From contig SYIL01000006.1 in assembly GCA_005798825.1 (NCBI GenBank), positions 1 through 64,000 on the forward strand: a stretch of DNA of 64,000 nt, in the 5' to 3' direction. How positions within the stretch are numbered: position 1 is the stretch's first letter; the number at the start of each line of letters is the position of its first letter. Source of the DNA: Bacteroidota bacterium (lineage in GTDB: Bacteria > Bacteroidota > Bacteroidia > NS11-12g > UBA955). The translations under genes were made by a program, and so were the position numbers. Below are positions 26,401-34,750 of this stretch, piece after piece. A model generated the notes under the pieces. The model was not told the DNA's origin and searched no databases. It worked only from the letters and a program-made list of their open reading frames with translations.

Positions 26401-27920
26401 GCATAAATTGTATTTTGACGATATTCGCCTTCATATCCTATATTGTAATTGTAATTATACAATCCGAAGCTTTCGGCTTCGCCGAGATTCTTTACAATTA
26501 AATTAGAATTGCATTCAACATTTTCCAAAAGTTCTAAATGTATACCATACAAATAAGAACCTGAACCTAGAGATTCATTGAATATGATTTTGTTGCGATT
26601 GATTTTACAATTTCCTCCAGAGTTGATATAAATCATTCGACATCCCGTTCCAGATTGGGCTGTATTTGAATCCAAAACATTATCCTCACAAATATTCCAA
26701 GACCGAGAAGAATTTTTGGTTTCTAAAATCAAAAATCCCATGCCTCCCTGACCGAAAATACAAGAACGAAAAAGATTTTCTGTAACATCTAAATCGATGT
26801 TTTTATAGGCATACAATCCAAACGCATCGTTGGAATTTTCTACATTTAGTTTTAGCATTTTATTTTTAGACAAATCAACTACTTCATTCAATTGCAAATC
26901 AAAAGCAGAAAGACTCTTGTATGCTGCAATCTTTGAGACTGTATTTCCGTCTAATATAAACGGCATTTTGCTGGTACCCTTATTATTCAATGCGACGCAA
27001 CCATAAAATTTGGAAATAAAGTTTGTTTTGCTACTAGATGCTGCAAGAGCATAGGGCAAATCATGAATAACATTTCCGCTAAAGATCGAAGACCTGTCTG
27101 TGCCGTATGAATAATTACAATATATACCCATCATAATTGAATCACAACTGGCACCACTACCAACAACAGAACGTGATACATCATTGTTGGTGTATTGATC
27201 GCCATTGGTATACATGGAATAAATACCGCACGAATAAAAGTTTTTAATTATATTTCCAGAGAAGGTATTGTCTGTTGCAGTATTTTTAAACGAGGCGCTT
27301 CCCTGGGTATTTATGATACCATATACGGGGCCAGGACTATTCTTGTAACTGGTAAGCATAACAATATTTTGTATAGTATTGCGTATGCCATTATTAGAAG
27401 TAGATACGGTATTGATGCTACTTTGGTTTGATGCAAACGCAATATAAGCGGCACCTGGAGATTTTAACCCGGAAAATTCTATCGTACAGTCTGAAATACT
27501 ATTGTCATTTGCGCCATTAGAAAAACGAATCCCCATCACACCCGAACTAGCAGAAGAATTAATGAGGGTCAGGTTTTTTATCTCGAGGAAATCTATACCA
27601 TCAAACCAAATGAGTTCATAAGACAAACTACCCGTCAATGTCTTTCCATTGCCATCAATGGTAATTTTTTTAGAAGAAGAGGTGGGATTACTAGAATTCT
27701 GTGAAAACTGAATCAATGCGGATATACTCAGGTTGGACATGGCCTTCACGGAAACATTGCCAGAAACCCCATTGTTGGCAACAGCAGATGCAAAATCAGA
27801 CCAACTTGCATAATTTCCTGCTCCAGAGGTTCCACCAATCGTATAATTACCGCTTAGTTGTGCGAATGAAAACTGAGAACTACCTATAAAACCGATAAAA
27901 AATATTAATCTGAACATCAT
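23427..27920 (-). CDS. Giant T9SS-secreted protein: beta-helix, PKD-like repeats, type A sorting domain
   Basis: Encodes 1497 residues from ATG 27920, which gives a clean Sec signal peptide (MMFRLIFFIGFIG ending FSFAQ). The first about 620 residues have short Asn/Ser/Gly-rich repeats (NSISDCTIE, DVTENLF, ISGNVI-type) typical of right-handed parallel beta-helices. Then about five PKD-like Ig folds follow, each with a WDFG-type core (TYTWDFGDGG, TYRWDFSDNS). The last about 90 residues are a type IX secretion C-terminal domain (VFPNPVNG, GIYWVKIQ). It is predicted to be exported by T9SS and attached or released at the cell surface. It could bind or cleave glycans, but no catalytic motif was identified. 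Confidence 0.85.
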   Translation of the reverse strand: MMFRLIFFIGFIGSSQFSFAQLSGNYTIGGTSGAGNYASWSDFASAVANNGVSGNVSVKAMSNLSISALIQFSQNSSNPTSSSKKITIDGNGKTLTGSLSYELIWFDGIDFLEIKNLTLINSSASSGVMGIRFSNGANDNSISDCTIEFSGLKSPGAAYIAFASNQSSINTVSTSNNGIRNTIQNIVMLTSYKNSPGPVYGIINTQGSASFKNTATDNTFSGNIIKNFYSCGIYSMYTNGDQYTNNDVSRSVVGSGASCDSIMMGIYCNYSYGTDRSSIFSGNVIHDLPYALAASSSKTNFISKFYGCVALNNKGTSKMPFILDGNTVSKIAAYKSLSAFDLQLNEVVDLSKNKMLKLNVENSNDAFGLYAYKNIDLDVTENLFRSCIFGQGGMGFLILETKNSSRSWNICEDNVLDSNTAQSGTGCRMIYINSGGNCKINRNKIIFNESLGSGSYLYGIHLELLENVECNSNLIVKNLGEAESFGLYNYNYNIGYEGEYRQNTIYARASSNSSHTGVGYFIYDESTLTFTGNILDIKGPSFGFPVCLFTNVKIKELNNNSYYARFAGGEQWGLEQTTFSSYADYKATGIPGTGDNFLIPRFKDISKNDFCSQSFKTQNNVPSVLSVSSDVLKKKRNPVKSDRGAVENSMDLSVVRANFSLASQVCSGFSSKASLTVKNNFIDTAQNFDLAFTINGVKTIQTVTTKIFPGDTAIIIFSKPIVLSKVGNTVVKIFIDIPDDNNTNDTVIFKTFVKPSPGGSVFSISSKTSTGNNPYYQKGKNLDITVINVPVIYDINPPRAYTNSDYGTSSPGKWYASAQAYLSSGKTVSGATITAPSGNTNLEVQFKTADDNYEDSVINLVLKISDIGNGCDTLIYQRVLIYPSVTTDFSYPLKICVGDTIQFINKSKSKLQYVETFWDFGTLNTEDTSNQIDANFVYLKSGICKVKLRNTTNPYGFVFSKIYSITVSEVPKVAFTRQNVCFGSDVLLTNKTTPSNAKMYWDFGDGKGFNLNNANTIAVKYAKEGTYLIVLKADILGCDATVSQKTIVFEKPYAAFTKLSGRCDNVAFEFQNKSTISVGSVGSNWYFDNRDSTSNDVNPSYIFRKAGNKTVTLVVRSEFGCKDSVSNKYTVFESPKVEFSHSSPCIRKATVFANATPDVNGSIPTYTWDFGDGGSASSKSPSHNWTTIGKKKVVLMVKLDNGCFSETQRDLNVLLQPTAAFSVDNPCSGDLASFKNESIPEGINLTYRWDFSDNSQSTVTNPVKSYKVKKTTNFNVTLYANLKDGCSDSFTKSVTVMELPKTCNFTAIPDYQFAFYGLRLSPSDENSILGGQAGVDYTWTVSGLGIKNSKDVNAEVNYDLQIDGLYTVSMKAVSRISKCECLVSKEFIMDRASVNATINSGVRVFPNPVNGILHIVLNPNLQNASAKIYDVLGKELGLLPSFTSFQKTDLSVMSSDKLSQSAVDGLIEFNLSDMAAGIYWVKIQSSGKEVLSRIVVQ

Positions 27921-28006
27921 GGATATTTTTTTATTCGAACATACAATTTTTAAATGAATCTTCTGTGAAAAAAATAAATAGCTGTTTTTGCTGTTGGTTT
28001 GCAACT

Positions 28007-28861
28007 ATGTCCGTCGAACAAACAAAAAATCAATTTTTACCTGCTTTTACAATAGAATCGCACCCTTTTTTAAGCCCTGAATGCAAATTATATTTTTTGG
28101 GATCTTGCTTTGGGGAAGAAATTAGCCGTCGATTTCATCGTCTACAGATTACAAGTAACAGCAACCCTTACGGTGTTTTATTTCACCCAATTACGCTTCT
28201 GCAGAACCTGCAACAAATTGCCTTCAACCAAGCTTGCCAAGTGAAAGATTTCTTTGAATACAATGGGATTTACCACAGTCTTTTGCATGCCAATCGCTTT
28301 CAGCACATGGAATCTAAAACACTGCAATCAATCATTGATGAATGTACAGCCAAAGCACATTTACAGTTTATTGCTGCTGACATGGTTTGCATCACCTTAG
28401 GAACTGCGTGGACTTACCACCATATACCCAGCAAAAAAAACATTGGAAATTGCCATAAACTGCCTCAAAAACAATTTCAAAAAAACCTCACACCCCACCA
28501 ACATTTAATTGAGACAATCTTGTCAATGGCAGAGGCTATCTCTTCAGCAAATCCGAAGGCACAAATACTGTTTACCGTGAGTCCCGTTCGACATATTCGG
28601 GATGGCGTTATGCAAAACCTACAATCAAAATCAAAGCTGATTAGCGCATTGCATGAAGCAACTCTGCTAAACCACCGAATATTGTATTTCCCAGCATACG
28701 AAATAGCCCATGAAGAACTCAAAGACTGGCGTTTTTTTAGATACGATTTAATGCATCCAACTGAATGGACGATCAATCACATTTTTACACGCTTTTGCGA
28801 AACCTTTTGCCAAGAATCGATGCGAGATAAATTGAGAAAAAGAGCGCTTGTTACAAGTTAA
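28007..28861 (+). CDS. GSCFA domain protein
   Basis: Encodes 284 residues from ATG 28007. The family hallmark FLGSCFGEEI is at about residues 30-40, and other family segments are visible: NPYGVLFHP, ITLGTAWTY and FTVSPVRHIRDG. GSCFA proteins are SGNH-hydrolase-like and their substrate is not established. A near-match -7 box (TTGGTTTG) lies a few bases before this ATG; the longer frame from 27965 would begin with a Cys-rich stretch. Its stop overlaps the convergent lipoprotein gene by 4 nt. Confidence 0.85.
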   Translation: MSVEQTKNQFLPAFTIESHPFLSPECKLYFLGSCFGEEISRRFHRLQITSNSNPYGVLFHPITLLQNLQQIAFNQACQVKDFFEYNGIYHSLLHANRFQHMESKTLQSIIDECTAKAHLQFIAADMVCITLGTAWTYHHIPSKKNIGNCHKLPQKQFQKNLTPHQHLIETILSMAEAISSANPKAQILFTVSPVRHIRDGVMQNLQSKSKLISALHEATLLNHRILYFPAYEIAHEELKDWRFFRYDLMHPTEWTINHIFTRFCETFCQESMRDKLRKRALVTS

Positions 28862-29478
28862 AAATTTTGGACTTCCAATCGCGCCATCATGGCATCAATT
28901 TTTGGGGAAACCCTTAAGTAAACTGGTTCAACCGAAGTGAGTTGTTCATTTATAAATGCAGCATCTGTGAAGTTCTTCGTGAGTCGATTGTTTATTTCAT
29001 CATATTCTTTTTTAAATTGAACCCGTTTTATATCGTCTACACCACTGTCATAGGCCCCTTTTTTTACCTGTTTTTCGAGCCCTCGAACCACATAAAATAA
29101 ATCTTCTGCTTCCAATACGGTATTTGTATAGTTGTCCACAACATCTTTATACACCCTGTAAACGGCTTCATAATGAATTATTTCGGCTAGCTCTTCCGAA
29201 GAAATAAGACTGGAATCTATAAATTTTAGTTTCTGTAATACCTGCTTCATTTCTGCTTGCCTATCCTCGATTACATTGCGTTTGAAATGAAAAAGTGACC
29301 GTATTGATTTGTGTTTTTGCCAGAGTGAATCACTATACTCTAGCATTCGGACTTGGGATTTTCCTTTTTTCGAAGATGAAGAATTACAAGACACAATAAA
29401 AAAAAAGCTTGTAATGGTCCAAAAACCAAAAAAAAATAGAGATTTGTGGGATGTATAAAATCTTGTATGTCTCAACAT
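28858..29478 (-). CDS. Lipoprotein of unknown function, helical
   Basis: Encodes 206 residues from ATG 29478. The N-terminus has a hydrophobic stretch ending FFIVSCNSSSSKKG, a lipoprotein site followed by a Ser-rich linker. The mature part (about residues 45-205) is charged and predicted helical, possibly coiled-coil. No family is recognised. The start is fixed by an exact -7 box 8 nt upstream, which excludes the longer frame to 29571. Its 5' end overlaps that of the divergent chromate transporter gene. Confidence 0.72.
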   Translation of the reverse strand: MLRHTRFYTSHKSLFFFGFWTITSFFFIVSCNSSSSKKGKSQVRMLEYSDSLWQKHKSIRSLFHFKRNVIEDRQAEMKQVLQKLKFIDSSLISSEELAEIIHYEAVYRVYKDVVDNYTNTVLEAEDLFYVVRGLEKQVKKGAYDSGVDDIKRVQFKKEYDEINNRLTKNFTDAAFINEQLTSVEPVYLRVSPKIDAMMARLEVQNF

Positions 29479-30714
29479 GATGGAGCAAATATAAGAAAGG
29501 CAAGACATTATAAATTTTTGCGTCAAGTCTTTTGGTTGGGTATGACCGCCTTTGGTGGGCCTCAAATTCACATGAGCCTTTTCAAACGCAGATTGGTTGA
29601 TAAGAGCTCCTTCTTTACCCTAGAAACATTGAAAGAGGTGAACGCTTTTTGCAGTGTATTGCCCGGACCGACCAGCACCCAAACAATTTCTGTACTCGGA
29701 TGGAAAAAAGGGGGGCCTGGGCTTGCATTTCTTACTTTGCTGGCATGGGCTTTGCCAGGGGCAATTACAATATCAATTATAGCATTATCTCCAAAATTTT
29801 TGGAATTAAAAAACTTTAGATTTATTCAACCAATGGTAGCCGCATTTATTATATATGCTACAATTTCTATGTTGCCTTGGATTCGAAAATCATTTACAAA
29901 TTACAGCATTTTTGTATTGGTGGGGCTGTTAGGATTTCTATTCAATTCTCCTTTCATTTTTCCCATTGCATTATTTTTGAGTGGGTGGGCTGGTTTTCTC
30001 TTTAACAAATACACGTTATTTGAAATGCAGGTTATTGAACCCCAAAAAATTCAATGGGCCAATTTGATTCTATTTGGCTTGATTTTTTTAATTATTGGTG
30101 GTGGTGGGTTATTTCTCGCAGAGAATTCATATTACCCTAAACTTGCAGAACCTTTTATTTATTTTGAAAACACCTACCGCATCGGGGCTCTCAGCTTTGG
30201 CGGGGGAAATACTTTGGCTGCAATGAGCTATGAACAATATGTATTGTTTACAAAAAGACTTACCCCGCAAGAATTTAATACAGGATTGGGCTTATTACAA
30301 GCCCTGCCTGGGCCGAACTTCAATTTCATGATTTACCTAAATTCCGTGTCAATAAAATCAGAAGGAGGATCGATTTTATACCAACTGCTTGGTTGTCTAA
30401 TCGGATTTATTGCTGTGTTTTTGCCCGGTGTACTCATGGTGTTTTTTGCATATCCATTGTGGAATACAATTAAAAATAACCGCAATATTCGATTGGCTTT
30501 AGATGGTATTTTTGCAAGCACTGTCGGATTTGTATTTTCAACTGCCCTGAATATCAATAATACTTTTTGGCATACCACGACGGATTTTACACCCGAAAAA
30601 TATATCGGGATATTGATATTTTTTACAACACTTGCCTTGTTGTTTGTAAAGCGAATATCCCCCCCTTTGATAGTATTATTTGTGATATTTACGGGCTACT
30701 TATTTTCAAATTAA
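29467..30714 (+). CDS. Chromate/CHR family transporter
   Basis: Encodes 415 residues from ATG 29467. It is a two-domain CHR protein: FWLGMTAFGGPQIH with LPGPTSTQT in the first half, and IGALSFGGGNTL with ALPGPNFNFMIY in the second. These paired FGG and PGP motifs define the family. Members export chromate or exchange it for sulfate; many chromosomal members have unproven substrates, so chromate is only the family name here. About 11-12 membrane segments are visible. The start could also be ATG 29446. Confidence 0.9.
   Translation: MSQHDGANIRKARHYKFLRQVFWLGMTAFGGPQIHMSLFKRRLVDKSSFFTLETLKEVNAFCSVLPGPTSTQTISVLGWKKGGPGLAFLTLLAWALPGAITISIIALSPKFLELKNFRFIQPMVAAFIIYATISMLPWIRKSFTNYSIFVLVGLLGFLFNSPFIFPIALFLSGWAGFLFNKYTLFEMQVIEPQKIQWANLILFGLIFLIIGGGGLFLAENSYYPKLAEPFIYFENTYRIGALSFGGGNTLAAMSYEQYVLFTKRLTPQEFNTGLGLLQALPGPNFNFMIYLNSVSIKSEGGSILYQLLGCLIGFIAVFLPGVLMVFFAYPLWNTIKNNRNIRLALDGIFASTVGFVFSTALNINNTFWHTTTDFTPEKYIGILIFFTTLALLFVKRISPPLIVLFVIFTGYLFSN
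29486..29493 (-). promoter_or_regulatory. Bacteroidota -7 box for the helical lipoprotein gene
   Basis: Minus-strand TATATTTG, exact match, with its G 8 nt before the ATG at 29478, implying an almost leaderless mRNA. The box lies inside the 5' coding region of the divergent transporter gene. Confidence 0.55.
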
Positions 30715-30736
30715 TCTGCCAAATAGTATTTTTATA

Positions 30737-30744
30737 TATCTTTG
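30737..30744 (+). promoter_or_regulatory. Bacteroidota -7 box, leaderless arrangement
   Basis: TATCTTTG matches exactly and its G is 6 nt before the ATG at 30750. Transcription is expected to begin at about the start codon. Confidence 0.6.
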
Positions 30745-30749
30745 AGAAC

Positions 30750-31424
30750 ATGAAATATTGCTTACTTGTGTGCTTTTTTATGCTGCTAGGTTGCAAGAAT
30801 TCTGTTTTACAAGCACAAGTGAATAAATACAATTCTAACTATGTTCTTTTTACGGGATTGGTTCTTACATCCGATAGCCTAAAGCCCATCCAATATGTAA
30901 ATATTCGAACACAATCAAGGTCTTTGATTGGCTATACCGATTATTTGGGTCATTTTGACGTAGTGGTTAAAAAGGGAGATACCATTTTTTTTTCACAGGT
31001 AGAACAATCTCCTTCTTGGCATATCGTCCCTGATTCACTCAAAGGTAACCGCTATAGCGTGATTAAGTTGATGGTTCAAGACACCATGGAAATTCCTGCA
31101 ATTTATATCCGGGCATTGCCCTTGAAATCACTGTTTAACTATGAATTTGTAAACGATGATATACCCGATGACATGTATGAAAGAGCGCGCAAAAATTTAG
31201 AAAATGAAGCTTTAAAAGAAGAGTTGAGAATGCAGGCACCCGATGCACACAACAGTCAATTACTGCTCGAACAAACCCGTGCAAATCAATTGTATTACTA
31301 TAAGCAGGCACCCCCACAAGGGTATTTAAATCCAACTGCATGGATACAGTTTATGGAAGCTTGGAAACGAGGGGATTTTAAAAAGAAAACACAGAAAAAA
31401 AGCACCTATATTTCGCCCTATTGA
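30750..31424 (+). CDS. Exported protein with carboxypeptidase-like regulatory domain
   Basis: Encodes 224 residues from ATG 30750; upstream in-frame codons precede the promoter. The N-terminus is a signal sequence with a lipoprotein-like LLGCKN, although a Sec site after VLQAQ is also possible. Residues about 30-120 (FTGLVLTSDSLKPIQYVNIRTQ, IGYTDYLGHFDVVVKKGD) match a transthyretin-like CarboxypepD_reg fold, common at the N-termini of outer-membrane receptors, but here alone. The C-terminal third is charged and Gln-rich. Function unknown; envelope location likely. Confidence 0.78.
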   Translation: MKYCLLVCFFMLLGCKNSVLQAQVNKYNSNYVLFTGLVLTSDSLKPIQYVNIRTQSRSLIGYTDYLGHFDVVVKKGDTIFFSQVEQSPSWHIVPDSLKGNRYSVIKLMVQDTMEIPAIYIRALPLKSLFNYEFVNDDIPDDMYERARKNLENEALKEELRMQAPDAHNSQLLLEQTRANQLYYYKQAPPQGYLNPTAWIQFMEAWKRGDFKKKTQKKSTYISPY

Positions 31425-31432
31425 ACTATAAA

Positions 31433-32398
31433 TTATGTTCCGTGCCCTTGCCCATCCATGATATCAAAAACATGTAATACCGATGGGAACAATGCATCAA
31501 AGGATTGTTTTACACCTTTACTAGAGCCGGGGAATGTGATCACTAAGGTTCTGTCAATGCAACCAGCTATACCCCTCGACAACATGGCATAAGGCATGCG
31601 CTGCTGACCATAATTTCGGGCAATTTCCATAATGCCGTCAATTTCTCGGGTTAGCAAGGGACGTATGGTTTCGGGGGTAATATCTCGGGCAGATAGTCCG
31701 GTTCCCCCAACAAAAATAACCAAATCTTTGGGCCTGTTGTGGTCAACAATCATTTCCGGATTGCTGGCCAATACGGTATCTTCATCGGTGCCACTGAGTT
31801 TTTTGGCTAAATCGGTAATGGCTTCAGCCTCATCCGGAATACAAATTGGTTGGTCAATTTCAATGCCCAAACCCAATAACTGTGTAACGAGCCATTTCCC
31901 AGCTTTATCCTGTGCCACACCTTGGAAAATAGAATCCGAACACACCACTACTGAAGCCGTAATGCGTCCATTACTGGGTTGAAAATCTGATTTGCCTCCT
32001 TTTTTGGATACCAAATTAATGGTAGAAATAAATACCCCTTTGTCGATTGGCTTGAGCATATCGTATATCGTTAATGCAACCACAGAAGCTCCGTGCATGG
32101 CTTCAACTTCGATTCCAGTTTTGTAAATTGTGTGCACTTCAACAAGAATATGTATTTCCAACCCGATTATTTCATAGTGTATATGGGCATATTCAATCGG
32201 CAAGGGATGACAATCGGGAATAATATCAGCTGTTTTTTTAATCCCCAACAAGCCTGCCGCCCGTCCAAATTCAAAAATATCACCCTTGGGTACCTTTCGG
32301 TCTTGGATTGTGCGAATGGTATCGACAGAAGAAACACAAAGAATGGCTTTGGCGACTGCCTCGCGAAGGCTATAAGGCTTATGTGAAATATTGATCAT
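31433..32398 (-). CDS. moaCB: Fused MoaC-MogA/MoaB molybdenum cofactor enzyme
   Basis: Encodes 321 residues. Residues about 1-150 are MoaC, which with MoaA forms cyclic pyranopterin monophosphate (visible: ADIIPDCHPLPI, EVEAMHGASVVALTIYDMLK). Residues about 155-320 are a MogA/MoaB-type domain that adenylylates molybdopterin (FVGGTGLSARDITPE). One protein thus serves an early and a late step. It is the last gene of the seven-gene molybdenum cofactor operon, 6 nt after moaE, and converges closely on the gene ending at 31424. Confidence 0.93.
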   Translation of the reverse strand: MINISHKPYSLREAVAKAILCVSSVDTIRTIQDRKVPKGDIFEFGRAAGLLGIKKTADIIPDCHPLPIEYAHIHYEIIGLEIHILVEVHTIYKTGIEVEAMHGASVVALTIYDMLKPIDKGVFISTINLVSKKGGKSDFQPSNGRITASVVVCSDSIFQGVAQDKAGKWLVTQLLGLGIEIDQPICIPDEAEAITDLAKKLSGTDEDTVLASNPEMIVDHNRPKDLVIFVGGTGLSARDITPETIRPLLTREIDGIMEIARNYGQQRMPYAMLSRGIAGCIDRTLVITFPGSSKGVKQSFDALFPSVLHVFDIMDGQGHGT

Positions 32399-32404
32399 GA
32401 TTTC

Positions 32405-32842
32405 TTACTTTTTCCACTGATACTCATCATTGGTAAAAATCTCTTTCCCCCATATAGGAAGTGATGATTTAATATTATTTACAATCTCTTCAGTTGCCAT
32501 AATAGCATCCTTGCGGTGAACAGACGAACTAAAAACAAATAAACAAATTTCACCCGATGCCACGATTCCCAAACTGTGGTATACATGCAAACACACAAGC
32601 GAATATTTTGAAAAAATGGCTTCGCGTATTTGATGCATTTTGTCTAATGCCATTGCTTCATAGGCGGTATATTCTATTGCCCTTACTGTTTGGCCTTGCA
32701 TTTCATCCGCCCGAACTTGACCCAAAAAAATACTGTGCCCGCCAATCCGGGTTTTGCCCTGATGAGCTGCAATATCTTTGCCAATTTGAGAAGGCGATAT
32801 TGCTCCTTGAATGAATATATTATTGGGGTTTCTGTGGGTCAT
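32405..32842 (-). CDS. moaE: Molybdopterin synthase catalytic subunit MoaE
   Basis: Encodes 145 residues. MoaE adds dithiolene sulfurs, supplied by MoaD thiocarboxylate, to precursor Z. The family segments FLGQVRAD, EYTAYEAMA, HSLGIVASGE, HRKDAI and the active-site lysine in PIWGKEIF are all present. It follows the MoeB-like gene by 32 nt and precedes moaCB by 6 nt. Confidence 0.95.
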   Translation of the reverse strand: MTHRNPNNIFIQGAISPSQIGKDIAAHQGKTRIGGHSIFLGQVRADEMQGQTVRAIEYTAYEAMALDKMHQIREAIFSKYSLVCLHVYHSLGIVASGEICLFVFSSSVHRKDAIMATEEIVNNIKSSLPIWGKEIFTNDEYQWKK

Positions 32843-32874
32843 TTGATTCTGGGAAATTACAACATTACAATGAA

Positions 32875-33618
32875 TTATTGGGATAGTTTAACAGTAAACA
32901 TAGTTTGTTTGAGTGCGTTATATGTAAGCAATTGATTGCGCAGTAAGTTACCAGCTTCTGTAAAATACTTAAGCGCTTCAGTGGCCTGCAATGCACCGAC
33001 TACACCAACTACGGATCCCAAAACACCTGCCTCATCACAAGCAAGAACCTCCCCTTCCTTGGGCATTTCTGGAAACACATCGCGGTAATTCAGCGAGAAT
33101 AATTTGTCATCCCCACGAATGTTGACATTGAATACCGCCACTTGACCTTCAAAACGCGAAACAGAGCCATACACCCATGATTTATTTAGCTGCGCACAAA
33201 CATCGTTAATCAAATAACGGGCTGTAAAATTGTCTGTACAATCTATCACCAAATCAAAAAGCACAACAATATCCAAGGAATTTTCTGGAGTCAACGGGGT
33301 ATCAAAGACCAATAACTCAAGGCTGGGATTTATTGATTGTAGTTGATTGAATGCTATCTGAACCTTCGATTTCCCGACATCATCATTTCGATACAGCGTT
33401 TGTCTTTGCAAATTTCCCAATGATACTGTATCACCATCTACCAATCCGATACAACCCACACCCGCCATGGCCAAATACTGGGATACTGGGCAACCCAAAC
33501 CCCCGAGCCCAACAATCAAAATACGGGCCGACCGCAACTTTTGCTGACCCTGTAATCCTATCTCTGACAACTGAATTTGCCTTTGATACCGATCTAAAAA
33601 ATCAGCTTCCATTTCCAT
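32875..33618 (-). CDS. moeB: MoeB/ThiF-type adenylyltransferase without zinc cysteines
   Basis: Encodes 247 residues from ATG 33618 (a GTG at 33639 overlaps the moaD stop). It should adenylate the MoaD C-terminal glycine. The nucleotide site is intact (VGLGGLGCP, RYQRQIQL, DCTDNF, ACDEAGVLG). Canonical MoeB carries a structural zinc on two CxxC pairs; here the first reads NYRDVFPE and the C-terminus ends before the second, so the zinc site is absent. The position next to moaD supports the role. No rhodanese domain is attached. Confidence 0.88.
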   Translation of the reverse strand: MEMEADFLDRYQRQIQLSEIGLQGQQKLRSARILIVGLGGLGCPVSQYLAMAGVGCIGLVDGDTVSLGNLQRQTLYRNDDVGKSKVQIAFNQLQSINPSLELLVFDTPLTPENSLDIVVLFDLVIDCTDNFTARYLINDVCAQLNKSWVYGSVSRFEGQVAVFNVNIRGDDKLFSLNYRDVFPEMPKEGEVLACDEAGVLGSVVGVVGALQATEALKYFTEAGNLLRNQLLTYNALKQTMFTVKLSQ

Positions 33619-33631
33619 GTGTTTTATTGCT

Positions 33632-33868
33632 TTAACCACCCGAGAATGGGGGTAATAAAGCCAGTGTGTCTCCTGGTTTTAAAATCTTTTTTTTGAGAAC
33701 AAGCTCTTGGTTTACCGCCAATAAAAATGTTTTATCTCGCAAACCAGGGAAACTTTCATTCAGGGCTTTTCGAAACAACTCTGTATCCTGAACATACGAA
33801 AAATGAATTCTATCTTTACCTATACTATCGGTGAGCTGACCAAAAACCAAAACTTCCAACACTGACAT
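33632..33868 (-). CDS. moaD: Molybdopterin synthase sulfur carrier MoaD
   Basis: Encodes 78 residues with a ubiquitin-like fold and the required C-terminal Gly-Gly (LLPPFSGG), which is adenylated and thiocarboxylated to deliver sulfur to MoaE. It starts 1 nt after the TauE-like gene ends, and the MoeB-like gene begins near its stop. Confidence 0.93.
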   Translation of the reverse strand: MSVLEVLVFGQLTDSIGKDRIHFSYVQDTELFRKALNESFPGLRDKTFLLAVNQELVLKKKILKPGDTLALLPPFSGG

Positions 33869-33869
33869 C

Positions 33870-34748
33870 TTAGGTCAAAATTAACTTAATCGCAGCAATC
33901 AACAATACCAAACCCAAAATCGAACGAAGACGAAGCTCTTCGAAACGTCGTGCACCCATAAAAGATCCAGCCCAGCCTCCCAAAAAAACCCCAATACCAA
34001 AGGTAGAAACCCAATTCAAAGCCGCTTGGAATGCTTCCATTCCTCCTGAATCAGCCCTTACATTGTTCCATTGACCTGCCAAACCTGCCAAAGAATTTAC
34101 CAAAATAAAGCCTGCACCCAGGGCTGCTGTTTGCTTTTGGTTGGTCCAACCAAAGAACAATAAAAGGGGCGACAATAAAACCCCACCACCGATGGCCAAT
34201 ACACCAGATATAAAACCAATCACCACACCAATACTAGCAATCTTCCAATGCGCGTAACGCCAGCCACCAGAAAAAATACCCTTAAACAAAAGAAGCAGTG
34301 GTTGCTTGGTTAAACAGTGCCTTCCTTCACGGTATTTGTCTAGCATTCGATTTGACTGTTCCCCCGGCAAGGGAATTGATGGATTTTTTTGATCGAGATT
34401 TATTGGCTTTTTTGCCATGAAACCAATGCTAGGTATCAATAAGAGTATGCCCAAAACCTTTTTGTATGTCGCTGGATCCAACTGAATTGTTCCACCCCAG
34501 TAGGCCATCGGTATGGATGTCGCAACCAAAGGCCAAAACATGGAAGCACGAAAAAATCCTGCCCGATAAAATTGACTACATGCCACAGCACTAACCACAA
34601 TATTCAACATTAAGGCTGCTGGCTTTACGATATTTATATCCAAATCTGTCAATGCCATAATAGCCAAGTAAGCACTGGCCCCTCCGTGCCCCACAGCAGC
34701 ATACAAAAAAGCCATAAGCGCCATAAAAATTCCGACACCCACTCCCAT
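33870..34748 (-). CDS. TauE/SafE family permease in the molybdenum cofactor operon
   Basis: Encodes 292 residues with about eight membrane segments in two homologous halves. The first begins AFLYAAVGHGGASAYLAIMAL and the second GFISGVLAIGGGVLLSPLLLFFG, both typical of the family. TauE/SafE members move sulfite, sulfoacetate or other anions across the inner membrane. A charged loop of about 40 residues (120-165) separates the halves. Gaps to moeA and moaD are 2 and 1 nt, so it is translated with the pathway genes. The substrate is unknown; a sulfur oxyanion or an oxyanion linked to a molybdoenzyme is an inference. Confidence 0.85.
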   Translation of the reverse strand: MGVGVGIFMALMAFLYAAVGHGGASAYLAIMALTDLDINIVKPAALMLNIVVSAVACSQFYRAGFFRASMFWPLVATSIPMAYWGGTIQLDPATYKKVLGILLLIPSIGFMAKKPINLDQKNPSIPLPGEQSNRMLDKYREGRHCLTKQPLLLLFKGIFSGGWRYAHWKIASIGVVIGFISGVLAIGGGVLLSPLLLFFGWTNQKQTAALGAGFILVNSLAGLAGQWNNVRADSGGMEAFQAALNWVSTFGIGVFLGGWAGSFMGARRFEELRLRSILGLVLLIAAIKLILT

Positions 34749-34750
34749 TC

